A stretch of DNA of 64,000 nucleotides from Podospora pseudocomata. Its lineage: Eukaryota; Ascomycota; Sordariomycetes; Sordariales; Podosporaceae. The position numbers were made by a program, and so were the translations under genes. Position 1 is the first letter of the stretch. Each line of letters opens with the position of its first letter. The stretch spans positions 1,674,001 to 1,738,000 of the forward strand of contig NC_085890.1 of NCBI RefSeq assembly GCF_035222375.1. Reading direction: 5' to 3'. Positions 11,146 through 21,479 of this stretch are shown one piece after another. The notes under the pieces were generated by a model. It was given only the letters and a program-made list of their open reading frames with translations, did not search any database and was not told where the DNA came from.

Positions 11146-12589
11146 TTACACATATACATGACAAAACAACCCCCCAAACCCCCCAAGCCCATCATGCGCC
11201 TCAATAACAGGAACCACATCAGGCGCAAGCCACTTCAAATCAAGCTTCCTCGTCGCAGCATCCCTCCCACCAAGCGTCACCTGCGCATTAACCCTCTTCT
11301 CCGGATCCATCATCTGCCAAATCCACCACAACCTATCCAGCGACGCGTGATGAAAGTAAAAGATTGGGTCCCCAGGCGAAACCATCGGATCGCCACCGGG
11401 GTCTCCCCCCGATATGTAATGACCAGCTGTGTGGATCCCAAAGTTGTACGGATCGCTCACGTTCCGGGGTGGTGTGAGCAAGGTGTTGTAGAAGGTGTTG
11501 ATGTCCTTGGACTTGGTGAGGAGGTTGTACGCGCGGTCTGCCGTGGCGCCGAGGGCCGCGTCGACGCTGATGTCGCGGCGCATGCAGCGAGGGTTGTACC
11601 CGGTGCCGTTGGAGATTGGGTTTCTGGGCACGTTGTTCATGACGGGGGCGCCGGGACCGATGTTGGCTGTGTACCTGTTGGAAACAAGCTAGTTAGATAC
11701 CTAAAGTGGCAGTGGATAGATGTCGAAGAAGAAAGAACGAACTCTGTGAAAGGGCCGTCAACAACGCATCCACCTCCGCCGCCCGGTTTGATCGTTCCGG
11801 TACCGGTGCGAAGGCCGGTGTACTTGGGGTCCGGCAAGCCGTTGCCACCCATACTTGTCGCGTTGCCGTTGAAGAGGGCTGAATTCTTTGGATCTTTGGT
11901 GTAGCGGTCGTAGTTCATGTACTTTTCATCATCAAGAACAGTTAGCAAACCTTCGATAAGGAAGGCAAGGGGTCCGTCATACCGGGTGATATCCCTTATA
12001 GCCACACTCGTTACGAAGAGCCGTCTCATACGCAAGCAAGAAATACTTGTGGGCAGGGAACAAGCCAATCGTGTCGTGCAGAGAACCGGCATTCGTCAGG
12101 TGATAGGCCATGAAATCGTCGTACCGGGTCCGAGCTCCTGGGAACTGGCTTTTGGGCGCCTTGGATGGCGCCTTCATCAGGCAGAGCGTGGCGTTGATGA
12201 AGTCGGATCGTTGTTCGATGGTCATGTCGCCCCTGAGATACAAGTTAAATCTGGGGCAATCACTGAGGGTTAGGTAGAAGGTTGCCATACCACTCTCTCC
12301 GTACTCCCGCGTTCTCCAGTGTGCAGCCGTTGTTCTTGCCCGCGGCGATCTTCTGGCTCATGTACGCATCAACCTTGGCCATGGTTTCGTCCGACAGCTT
12401 GTCGACGACATCTAAGGGGTAGAAGCCGTTGCGTTGTCTGGTATGATGTCAGCCATAACCACTGATGGCAGCCGGAGCTCCAACTGATAATGACACTCAC
12501 ACGTTCACTTTGGTTCTCCAATCCCTTGGAGCCACCACTCCGGCAAGAGCCGAGGGCACCAAGATTGCAACACTCCAAATAGACCGCAT
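11146..12589 (-). CDS. Secreted tyrosinase
   Basis: There are five exons: 12589-12501, 12437-12291, 12232-11983, 11921-11743 and 11674-11146. They give 397 residues, with all junctions in frame and a CTAAC branch site in the third intron. The N-terminus is a signal peptide (MRSIWSVAILVPSALA). Both copper sites of the common central domain (PF00264) are complete. CuA is AYH...LHDTIGLFPAHKYF, and CuB is IHTAGH...DPIFYFHHASLDRLWW. The enzyme oxidises monophenols and diphenols to quinones, as in melanin formation or lignin-phenol attack. The protein ends soon after CuB and lacks the long C-terminal lid domain of classical intracellular fungal tyrosinases. It therefore belongs to the short secreted type. 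Confidence 0.9.
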
Positions 12590-13519
12590 TTTTGCGCACT
12601 TGGTTTTGTTGATCAAAGCTCCAGCGTCTCTGGCGGCCAGAACTTGATGGAGATTTCAGGTTTGAGGGACATTTTGTAGAATACACGGGCACTCTCCTTG
12701 CCAGCATTTCAAAGTGAGGGAGGGGACAGGCAATTCCGTACGCGTCCACTCTATATGACGACCTTTAAAACTCGATGCTATCATTGGACTGGTTATTAAA
12801 CTAGTCCCTGTAGGTGGTCCGGCATATGAGATTCTGCTGGTTGAGGTCGAACCTTAAACTGCCGTCCTTCCGAGCCGTGTTTTAAGATAGATGCCTAACC
12901 CCAGAGTTTTGGTCACCCGATTAGGTTACATGTTTTCTTTCGTGCAGGGTTCTAGTTGTGCGACGGTTGAACTGATGATAGAACAGGTATGGTTGGTGAG
13001 GTCGGTTCCGTTTTGATCAGCAGGGCATGAAGATCTCAAGTTCAATGCGATAGCTGGACGTACCTGAGGTATCTGGTTGTACAACTTTCTTATAGACGGA
13101 CTGGTTTCATGATTCCATACACCTTAGCAGCATCAAGAATACCTGGGTATGGGGGCATTATCACAGCAGCTAATCTCAATATGTGGTCGTGGTACAACTC
13201 GTAACATCATGATATTTGCTGCTGGGAAGAACTCGATAACTCCTACGCAATCATCCGCGGCAACCTTCCCTCTCCCCGCAGCCGCCATCTATCTGATGGT
13301 AACCAATGACGATCCATTAGATTGTGCTGGCGTTGCTTGTTCCGTTAGCCATCCCCTTTGCCGTTCAGCCGAGAGACTCCATGCCGGCAGTTCCCCCCTG
13401 TCGTGAGACTCCCACCACATTCACACCATATATGAGACTCGACTGTCAGATAAGTACCTACACACAAAGAAAGTGTGTTAACACCGGTTGAGTTTAATTC
13501 GGAATCTAACGGACAAAAA
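12590..13519. other. Divergent promoter region
   Basis: This is the upstream region shared by the minus-strand tyrosinase and the plus-strand secreted protein at 13520. Only short frames are present. A CATATATGA stretch near 13425 may serve as a TATA element for the right-hand gene. Confidence 0.4.
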
Positions 13520-14069
13520 ATGCACATCGCTAATTTCCGCGTGGCTCTCCTCTGCGGAGTCACCCTCGCAAATCAAGACTGCACCACAACCTCCCAATCC
13601 CCTTCTTACTGGAACATCAACGATCTGGTATTAAAGGTCTACGACTGGGACAAGGGTGGTTCGATGGGAACATTTGGGTTTACATCATTTTCCTCAGCAA
13701 CAAACAAGACGGTGGAGTGTCTGGCTCAGGACGTTGATCTAGCAAACTTGGGGGAGGATGGGTCGTGGTCAAAGTGCAGTGATCCTGGGGTAGAGTTTCG
13801 GTTTGATTTCGAGGAGATGAGCTTGAGTTTGAAGGAAACGTGGACGTGTGAAGGGTCTCCGGGGTGAGTACCTTACCTACCTATGCCGTACCATCAGGCG
13901 TTGAGAACTTGACTGATATTTGCGTAGAGTTACCTTCAGTGCCAACGCGACAGGACTTATGATGTTGCATGGTTGTCTGGATAGTGATACAGATAAGGGT
14001 GTTGAGTCTGATTGTTATGTCATGGAGTTTGACATGGCGAGTGATGTTACCACTTCAGCGGTGATATAG
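13520..14069 (+). CDS. Small secreted protein, possibly AA1-like
   Basis: Two exons, 13520-13863 and 13928-14069, flank a 64-nt intron (GTGAGT...GCGTAG). The product has 161 residues. The N-terminus MHIANFRVALLCGVTLA is a likely signal peptide. The mature protein has paired cysteines (ANQDCTTT, KTVECLAQ, WSKCSD, TWTCEG, LHGCLD, ESDCYV) and strand-rich sequence. The pattern of an N-terminal YWNINDL strand, a GSW..C strand and an FRFDF strand recalls fungal AA1-like (Alternaria allergen-type) secreted proteins. That assignment is tentative. An upstream in-frame ATG at 13475 would put the signal peptide inside the protein, so 13520 is preferred. Confidence 0.7.
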
Positions 14070-14232
14070 TTGATTATTGCAATGTCTTTCTCAGGCTGAG
14101 CGATGATCATATTCATGAGAAGGCGTCTCGATCAAATTTTCATTGTAATTAAGTTCATTGTGTATCTATCGCAAACATGAACCGAGAAAAGCATAAACAT
14201 TAGCCATTACATAATAATGAACCTGCACTCCT

Positions 14233-15627
14233 TCAAACAGCTCGAAACCCATCACCAGCTATCCCTGTATTCGGGTAAGGTCGCTGAGGGGACACGGGCG
14301 ACTGAGTCTGGAAAGAAGTCTGCATCGGACTAATGACAACAGTCCCAGACCCCATTGATGCGAGCACTGCGTTTGGATTACCCAACACCGGCCCAGAAGA
14401 AGCAGCCGTAGTCCCACCAACCACCGAGGAAGGAGGACCAGAATAAACCGGCAGAGGCGTATCGTCCTCCACCTGCCGACCTCCTGTCCCAGCTCCTCCA
14501 TTACCGCCGCCAGTATCTCCACGTCTTTGCATCTCGATGTTCTCCCCATGACGCCTCGGCTTTCGTTCCCCCAGCCAATCCACCGGGTACCGTTGCCTGA
14601 ATCCGAAATGAAACCACAATTTGATCTTCATTTTAAGCGGCATCGCCTTCCACTGCTCCCTCAGCTCAGACTGGTCCTCCGGCTTCCTTGCATCCTCTAC
14701 GATTGTAAACCCAATAGTAAAAATGAAGATTAATATCCAGCAAACCGTTCCCAACCGGAGGGCCGTCCTGCCCATCATCAGCCGCCCGAACCAAAAGAAG
14801 TTTTCGACAAATCCAAGAAGAAAGACGGACGGGATGACAGTTGCGATGATGACCTTCCACGGCTCGACCTTGCTGCACTTCCCGGCGTAAGTATAAGGGC
14901 AGCGTTCCTCTTGAGTCAGCGGTCGCGGCCCGCCAGGGCGATGGCACTTCTGGACGTAAGTTGTGTTGAGGCTGCTGACAACCGAGTCATAGTATGTGCG
15001 TGCATGAGGGCCACCGTGGCGGGTTGGGGGTAGATTAGTCGGCTTGACGTGGATCTCCCTGACCAGTGATGGGTTGTATCCCTTTGTCGAATGCGTCTGG
15101 ACTGGGAGGACGGTGGCTTTGGGGAGCATGTACTCGGTGAGGAATTCGGACGGGAACCAGCCGGCCCAGGGTTGGAGGCTGGTGGATGTGGTAAACTCGA
15201 AGGGGGTTGGGCAGCTGGCTGGGGCGGTGAGGATGTGGTCAACGATCCAAAGGTCGGTCGTGAATTGGGACCGGATTGATGGCGATGGCAACTTGTACCA
15301 GTCTTCTAGCTCTGACCGGGGGATGGCGTCAGCGGGCAGAATGATGGTGGACATCACAATGCCCCAATAAATATTGGTTGTTGCTGTTGAGAACGCGGGT
15401 ATGACACCGGTGGGGATGTTGGTATGTTTCACTGTAAAGGGGCGTGGAACGTAGGTCTCGCATGATCTTGTCCCAGTTAAAACCTCCGGATTGCAGCCGT
15501 ACGGCAAGTAGGATGTTGCATAGGCCTGTAACTCTGTGCCAGTCCACCCAGTCCACTCGCTGGCCAGCGCTCGCTGAAACCCAGTGGCCATTATGGCCAG
15601 TGAGGCCAATGTGCCCGTTCCTTCCAT
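14233..15627 (-). CDS. Uncharacterised two-TM membrane protein with luminal N-terminus
   Basis: A single exon encodes 464 residues from the ATG at 15627. An in-frame ATG at 15705 would add 26 residues before the signal peptide. A signal-like stretch (MEGTGTLASLAIMATGF) is followed by a long domain with several cysteines and an N-glycosylation site. Two membrane helices follow (VIIATVIPSVFLLGFVENF and LGTVCWILIFIFTIGFTI). The tail of about 130 residues is basic, then Gly/Ser/Pro-rich, and probably cytosolic. I do not recognise the family; similar proteins of unknown role are common in filamentous fungi. Confidence 0.7.
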   Translation of the reverse strand: MEGTGTLASLAIMATGFQRALASEWTGWTGTELQAYATSYLPYGCNPEVLTGTRSCETYVPRPFTVKHTNIPTGVIPAFSTATTNIYWGIVMSTIILPADAIPRSELEDWYKLPSPSIRSQFTTDLWIVDHILTAPASCPTPFEFTTSTSLQPWAGWFPSEFLTEYMLPKATVLPVQTHSTKGYNPSLVREIHVKPTNLPPTRHGGPHARTYYDSVVSSLNTTYVQKCHRPGGPRPLTQEERCPYTYAGKCSKVEPWKVIIATVIPSVFLLGFVENFFWFGRLMMGRTALRLGTVCWILIFIFTIGFTIVEDARKPEDQSELREQWKAMPLKMKIKLWFHFGFRQRYPVDWLGERKPRRHGENIEMQRRGDTGGGNGGAGTGGRQVEDDTPLPVYSGPPSSVVGGTTAASSGPVLGNPNAVLASMGSGTVVISPMQTSFQTQSPVSPQRPYPNTGIAGDGFRAV

Positions 15628-16438
15628 GATAAAGATGCAAGGAATGGAAAGAGAGAAGAGATCATTACGAAGACAGCAAGGGATTCCGATGCTTTTGAGG
15701 CCCATGCATAATCAAAAGAGATGAGGCCTTGGCAACAGGGAACTAACGTCGGAACAGATGATTTTTCCCCGTAGTCCATCCAACCATAGGGCAGAATTTG
15801 GAGTGCCAAGGTGATGCCAAACCAGCCAAGCTCAATAGCCACATGATAGGGCTGATTCGGTCGCAAAACCACCCCCCCCATCAAGCAAACATCGACCCAA
15901 AAGCCATGTGTGTGTGTGTGTGTGTATCATCAGTCTCACTATCGTCGTAAGTGAGGGCTTCGGATTGATGTGTGCTCCTTGCTCAGAGGTGAGGTCAAGG
16001 TGCCCCAAAGCATTCGAAGCAAGGTCCACCCGATTACCAAATGTTGTTGTAATAAAGACTTAACACTAAGATATGCTGAAATTTCCTGGGATAGATCCGA
16101 TGGCCTTACTCGGAGTAAGCTGCTCCCTAGCTGTTATTCTCCCGAGTTAGGCAGCTGGTTGCATCGGACTTAATGTCGTGTCGAAGATTGCTTGTTTTGT
16201 GACGGTAGCGGCTATCATGATTGGTCAATGGTTGTGCAACTATCCTGAAGCCTCCGGACTATGTGACGGGCTTGGAGAGGCGTAATAGAGTTTAAGAGGA
16301 ACCGTCCCTTATTATCCGGAGTCCGCTTAGAGCTCGGGCCAATCTGGGCTGCTTTATTATAAGTGTTTCCTGCAGTTCGCTTGGCCGTTAATTTCTTCTT
16401 TAACCTACCCAATATTACTATCATCACCTTAGACATTA
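15628..16438. other. Spacer with a TG microsatellite
   Basis: There is no supported gene here. A (TG)n run lies at 15907-15925. Confidence 0.5.
15907..15925 (+). repeat. (TG)n microsatellite
   Basis: About nine and a half TG units occur in a row in non-coding DNA. Confidence 0.85.
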
Positions 16439-18971
16439 TGGCACAACCAAGCCCGACAGGACTACCGAATGAGCTTCTCCTGCGCATCTGTCAACTCCCC
16501 TCCGACTCGCACTTTCCTAGTCTGAAAGCGCTTGCATAAGCCAACAAATATTCTTTCTCCGTTGCTGTCGCGGCCCTTATCGATACCATTACCTTCTATA
16601 TTGATAAACCCGCTCCATTGGCTTAAGATATTGAGAGCTATAAACGAGTACTCTAGATACGGAACCATGATTTGTTCGCCGCCTCATTATCGTCGGTCGT
16701 ATGAGACAGTTAGATACCGAGACCAATCCGTTTCAGGCTGGATATGTAAACCGATCCTAGCATCTATTACTGCCCTCGACCACAGACTTCGACACAACTC
16801 GCGCGAATCTGTATGGCTTCCTTTCCGGGTTCACGAACCGACACGGCGCGATCCCTCTGACTCTAACACTTGAACCCCGGTTTCTTCGTCAGATGGATAC
16901 GCCAGCCAGGCAGGCCTATGAGGGTGATCGGCATTAGCAACCACTGGCAGCCCTCATCTCCCAGCTTCCGTGCCTACAAGATGTTGTCTCTCGATGCCCG
17001 TCACAGTTCCCACCTTGCTTGCTCATGGAATTGCACGCCAAGCAAATAAAAGCTCGTTTGCATCTTCAAATGTTCAGACTGTGCAGCGCCTTCGACAACT
17101 CGCCAACGATTGATCCTCACGAGTGGAACGTCATCACTTCTCCATGTCTCTACAGTGTCTGGGTTCGGTACTACAACATGTCATATGATGATGAAAACAA
17201 CCCTAGACTCTGCTCTCTCCAGCTGCGTGTTCTCGAGCGGGATGCTCAAGCAGCCGCTGGCCTCAGCCGGCCTATAAGAAGTCCATACAATCTACGACTA
17301 CACTGCCGAACTGGCTTCCTTCGGCAATCCTGACAAGCATCCAGACGAACATCATGCATGTCGCAACGCGTCTCGCAACCCAGTCAACCGGTTGCGTCAA
17401 AAAAAATCCCAAGAGGCCACGGGGGTCACCCTTTTCTGAAAGGCCGACTGACACATCTAAACCTCAGCCACAGTGCGCACGCGTGCGAAACACGAGATCA
17501 TGTTCATGCCGGGGATTGGACAACCCCCCTTGGGCAACTTGAGACTAGGGACGAGCCGTGGAATGCTTTGACAGATTTCGCTCTGCTGCAGAGCTTGACT
17601 CTGGATCATGCAGTTTCTGCAAAACAGCTTATCGCGCTAACAATGACGTCCTTCCTCCTACTTCAGCAGCCTTTCGTTAGCCTGCAAATTGCCACGGCGC
17701 GACGGACCGTGTGCCCTTCACACCAGTGGAGGCCGACTACTACCAAGAGGTCGCTCGGTTCCTGGACAGCATACCCTCTCTAAGGGCGCTCTGTCACACG
17801 GCAAAAGCCAACCACTCGCAACCACCACCAACAACACTGTCGATACCACCGCAAGGAGGGGTAACTACACGTTGTGAACCAGTCGTCAAAGTGAGGCAGA
17901 CAATCAGAAGGCATGACGGTTATCAAAGGAAGCCCACTGGCTCTGTAAGATATCGGAGGACTTGGCAGCGGCCTGATGCCAACAAGGGCACGGGCCAGGC
18001 AAGTGAGGATAAAATACGCGTGCAGGATCATCAAGACTGTATTTCCTTCTTCTTCTTTTCGGTATCACAGACCTTCGAGGCCATTGAAGATTATAAGCCT
18101 GAATTGAACCATGAAGTTCCAAGCCCTGATATTACAGCCCTTGTCACACGCTCCAAATCACTGGATGGAATCATTCCGTCCTTGGATTCTGCTTCGATTG
18201 TCCCAGATTGCAGAGCCTCTCGCTGCTTCCCTTACGAAAATGGGAAGGCCAAAGCCCCGTCGGTTACATGCAGAACCACGTTACTATTCAGGGTCTAGCT
18301 GCGCTCACCAGGTCTTTTCCAGCGCTGACTGATCTCGCCGTTTCAATTGCGAGGTCAAGAGGAGATGCTGCAGAGATTGCCTGTTACAAGTTAATTGGTG
18401 ACAATCGTCCCCAACTGCACCGCCTGACGCTGATGCTAGATTGCTCACCTCTAAGGCTCATTCAGTTAAGCGGCTAGCATGACAACCAAGCTATACCTCT
18501 GGTGAAGCCGTACCCATTAACACCCGTGTTTCGCATTCCCCCCTCTGTAGTCTCCCTCCAGTCCAAGACAGAGATGAGACCGCTGATGATTATTGGCGTG
18601 TACAGGATTACCGCAACGGACACGTCTACGACATTTTTATAAATAGTGCCCTTAACGCCTTCATGGCTCGAGACATCTTTTCCGCGGTGGGGGGTAACGT
18701 GGATACCCTACTTGTACAATCTTACGGAGACGAGAATCTGTCACGAAAAGGACTACCGTCACGTTGCGGCATGTGGTTTAACGGGCGCTCAAGGGGTCCT
18801 GCCGGGCACCTACTCAAACCATTTCTTCATGCCATTTCCAAATCGTGGATGGTGGAACGAATGAACAGCCAGCTGGTGGTTACGGAACTCACCAGCGAGG
18901 AGCCTGACAAGTGGTTGAAGAATTCGTTGAGCCTCAAAGAAAAATCATGGAAAGGTCATGGACTATTTTAG
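16439..18971 (+). pseudogene. Decayed F-box protein gene
   Basis: The start reads as an F-box: GLPNELLLRICQL follows the ATG at 16439. The same frame then meets several stops in quick succession (for example TAA near 16538 and 16624, TAG near 16654). Further coding-like pieces follow in changing frames. Examples are 17019-17333, 17711-17880, 18300-18477 (leucine-rich: ALTRSFPALTDLAVSIARS) and 18663-18971. Together they resemble a long F-box protein with a C-terminal leucine-rich part, a large and fast-changing fungal family that recruits substrates to SCF ubiquitin ligases. Most visible stops are of the CAA/CAG-to-TAA/TAG or CGA-to-TGA kind, as RIP would leave. The exact end is uncertain. Confidence 0.6.
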
Positions 18972-19444
18972 GCGTGTGTGGCCTGCGAAAAAGGCCGGGA
19001 GTGAAGGGTGGTGGGGAGACTGGGAGAGCTGGGGTCTTTAGATTGGATAGAATCGGCTTGCGACGGTACTTTCTTTTCTGGTTCTGCGGTACAAACTTAC
19101 GGTCAGCAGTCATTCTGCAATGCGATTTATCAGTTAGATTGGAGTCCGATCTTGTCATTGGACTCACTTCAACCCTCTTTTACAAGCTCCTGGAAGGATT
19201 TTCTGCAGTTGGATCCCAGGCTGAATCAGGCAGGTGGAAATATCGTGGGATGGACGATGCCACCCCATCGCCCCGTAAGCTTCCGGAATGGGACCGGGAA
19301 TGATGCTGTTGAGCGGGGGGCCAGAGCCTCGTTGGCAATAGATACATATCATGTCTCCTTAATTTTTTTATTTAAAAAAAAGCAGCTTTCCATTGTGAAA
19401 CTCATCCTGTCTAAGTACCTTAGAGATCCAAGAATCTAAACATC
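18972..19444. other. Spacer before the PAF-acetylhydrolase gene
   Basis: Nothing is supported beyond a short T-run and A-run near 19362-19383. The spacer includes the promoter of the gene at 19445. Confidence 0.4.
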
Positions 19445-20581
19445 ATGCAGCTCCCCAAAGTCCTGACAGCAATCTTCTACTTCTTCCTCAAAGTCCAGGC
19501 CGTCCTCCTTCCCGTCCCTCACACGCTCTACCTCGCCAAATGGACAACCTCAGAACTCATCAACTATGGGTTCCCAGACCCATTCAACACATCCCACACC
19601 CGCCGAATCATGATCTCGCGCTACACCCCAGTTCGAAAACGAGACTGTCTTCAAACCTGCCGGCTTCCTTACATGCCTGAATTCATCGCCTCGGTAGAGG
19701 ATGAGATCTTCCAGGCCGACATGGGCGCCACACCCTGGCCACGAGGCGTGCTTGCTTCGCTAGAGGTGGAGATGTGCTGCAAGGAGAGACGACGTGACCA
19801 TCACGACAAACCACGCCCGCTTCTTCTCCTCGGTCCCGGCCTCAACACAACACGGTATTGGTACTCGGGCATGGGGCAGAGTCTCGCTGGGATGGGCTTT
19901 GAAGTCGTGGTGATGGACCACCCTTACGAGACGGACGTGGTGCAATACCCTGATGGCACCGTCATTTACGGGGGACGGGTTCCTGCGGATGCGGAGGCTG
20001 TGGAGGAGTTGAGGTTTGCGTTGGAGGTTAGGGCGAAGGATGCGACTCTTGTTCTTGACTGGCTCAAGGTTCCTAAATCAGCCAAGGTTGGCTTTGTGGG
20101 GAGTTCGTTTGGTGGACCGGCTGCTGCTGTGGCGATGAGGCGGGATGGGAGGATTGCTGCGGGGGTTAATCTTGATGGGGGTATGTTTGGTGCTGGGGTT
20201 GCTGAGGGTGGGGCGGTGAGGCCGTTTTTGATTTTCGGGGCAGATGGGCATAATACTACAACTGATGAGACTTGGGGACGGTTTTGGGATGCTACTGCGG
20301 AGAGGAGGCCTGGGTTGTGGATGAAGGAGTTGAGTGTGGTTAATGCGACGCATAGGACGTTTTTGGACTTTTCGTTGGTTGGGGAGGTTAGTGAGGAGTT
20401 GAGGAGGGTTGGGTTCGGAGGTGTGGTTAGTGGGGTTTGGGCGATGGGGATGATGACGGAGTATTTGACCGATTTTTTTCGGTTTGCGTTGATGGGGAAG
20501 GGGGAGGGGTTGCTTGCTGGGGAGAGTGGGAGGTTTCCTGAGGTGAAGTTTTTGAGATCGCAGGGGACACAACCACTGTAA
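19445..20581 (+). CDS. Secreted PAF-acetylhydrolase-like lipase/esterase
   Basis: This is an intact single-exon gene for 378 residues. A signal peptide (MQLPKVLTAIFYFFLKVQA) is followed by an alpha/beta-hydrolase domain of the platelet-activating-factor acetylhydrolase type (PF03403). The nucleophile elbow is GSSFG with Ser221, the acid is Asp244 in NLDGG, and the base is His303 in THRTF. Enzymes of this family cleave short or oxidised sn-2 acyl chains from phospholipids. Fungal secreted members are generally uncharacterised. Codon use shifts from C-ending to G/T-ending codons in the second half but the frame stays clean. Two possible N-glycosylation sites (NTT, NAT) fit secretion. Confidence 0.85.
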   Translation: MQLPKVLTAIFYFFLKVQAVLLPVPHTLYLAKWTTSELINYGFPDPFNTSHTRRIMISRYTPVRKRDCLQTCRLPYMPEFIASVEDEIFQADMGATPWPRGVLASLEVEMCCKERRRDHHDKPRPLLLLGPGLNTTRYWYSGMGQSLAGMGFEVVVMDHPYETDVVQYPDGTVIYGGRVPADAEAVEELRFALEVRAKDATLVLDWLKVPKSAKVGFVGSSFGGPAAAVAMRRDGRIAAGVNLDGGMFGAGVAEGGAVRPFLIFGADGHNTTTDETWGRFWDATAERRPGLWMKELSVVNATHRTFLDFSLVGEVSEELRRVGFGGVVSGVWAMGMMTEYLTDFFRFALMGKGEGLLAGESGRFPEVKFLRSQGTQPL

Positions 20582-20914
20582 TATGGTCAATATTTACTCT
20601 ACCAATGTTCAAAGGAGCACGTTAGGAATAGTTACACCGACCAATAAACATAGGTACTCGACGAAGGCTTGCTGAACCTCCGACGTCCGCTCAGTCTCCC
20701 GCCAGCCATTTACATCAGCGCATGTGTTACACAACCCCAAGATCGCACGGCAATCACCTTCTTGTTATACCAAGCAGGTCACGTTGTGCTGTCATGTAAT
20801 GTTCAAGCTCACCGCCTACCTATTAATTCGTCGGGCGTCATTGGGCTTCATCAAAAGTCTCCCACTCAACAACCAACATCTCAAAGGACCGAAACTAAGA
20901 CGATACAAAAAAAT
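20582..20914. other. Spacer between PAF-acetylhydrolase-like gene and DUF7587 copy 2
   Basis: No coding evidence was found. The stretch presumably holds the 3' end of the left gene and the promoter of the right one. Confidence 0.4.
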
Positions 20915-21365
20915 ATGGAGTTATACCGCTGTCTATCGCTTCCCGATTTCCTCTATCGGGTCCAATACGTAGGGACTAAAACCGAAGAAGACTCGAATGG
21001 TGGACTCATGGCTCAGCACTGTGTACCCCGCATGGACTTTGGACGATAAGGACTTCAAACAAGCAGTCTACAACCAATTCGACTGGGATTATAAAGGCCG
21101 CACTCCCTTCATTTCCTGCTTTTCAGACAAAGACTTCGCCATCAAGTGGGCCTGTAAAATCATGAGATCTTCACGGAGATGTTCACAGAAAAAGGAGTGG
21201 ACCCTTTTTACTATCGACACCCGGCTTCTTTCGCACTCTGTCTATGTTTACAAACTGAGCAGATTCATCGACTGTATGGATATTCGGACTCCCGGTAGGG
21301 CGGAGGAAGTTTACAAACCAGGGGCCTATATCTGTTTACATAGCATTCCTTCTGTGGGAAAGTGA
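20915..21365 (+). pseudogene. DUF7587-type protein, copy 2, probably broken
   Basis: This is a paralogue of the gene at 7.1-7.6 kb, in opposite orientation. It begins MELYRC, continues FLYRVQY, and ends GAYICLHSIPSVGK. The first part (20915-21049) and the second part (20997-21365, with FKQAVYNQFDW, TPFISCFS and FTIDTRLL) lie in different frames. Either one base has been gained or lost between them, or an 82-nt intron (donor GTAGGG after the FLYRVQY codons, acceptor ATAAG) joins them in frame. The intron would remove a stretch that the other copy encodes, so decay is more likely. The function of the family is not known. Confidence 0.5.
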
Positions 21366-21479
21366 AGATGGTGGAATAAATCTACCGAACTGAGGGACTG
21401 AACCGCTAGAAATACATGTGGCTGTCATAACCAGGGCGGTGAAGAAAGGCGAATAAAGCCGTGAAAAGGATAAAAGGAA

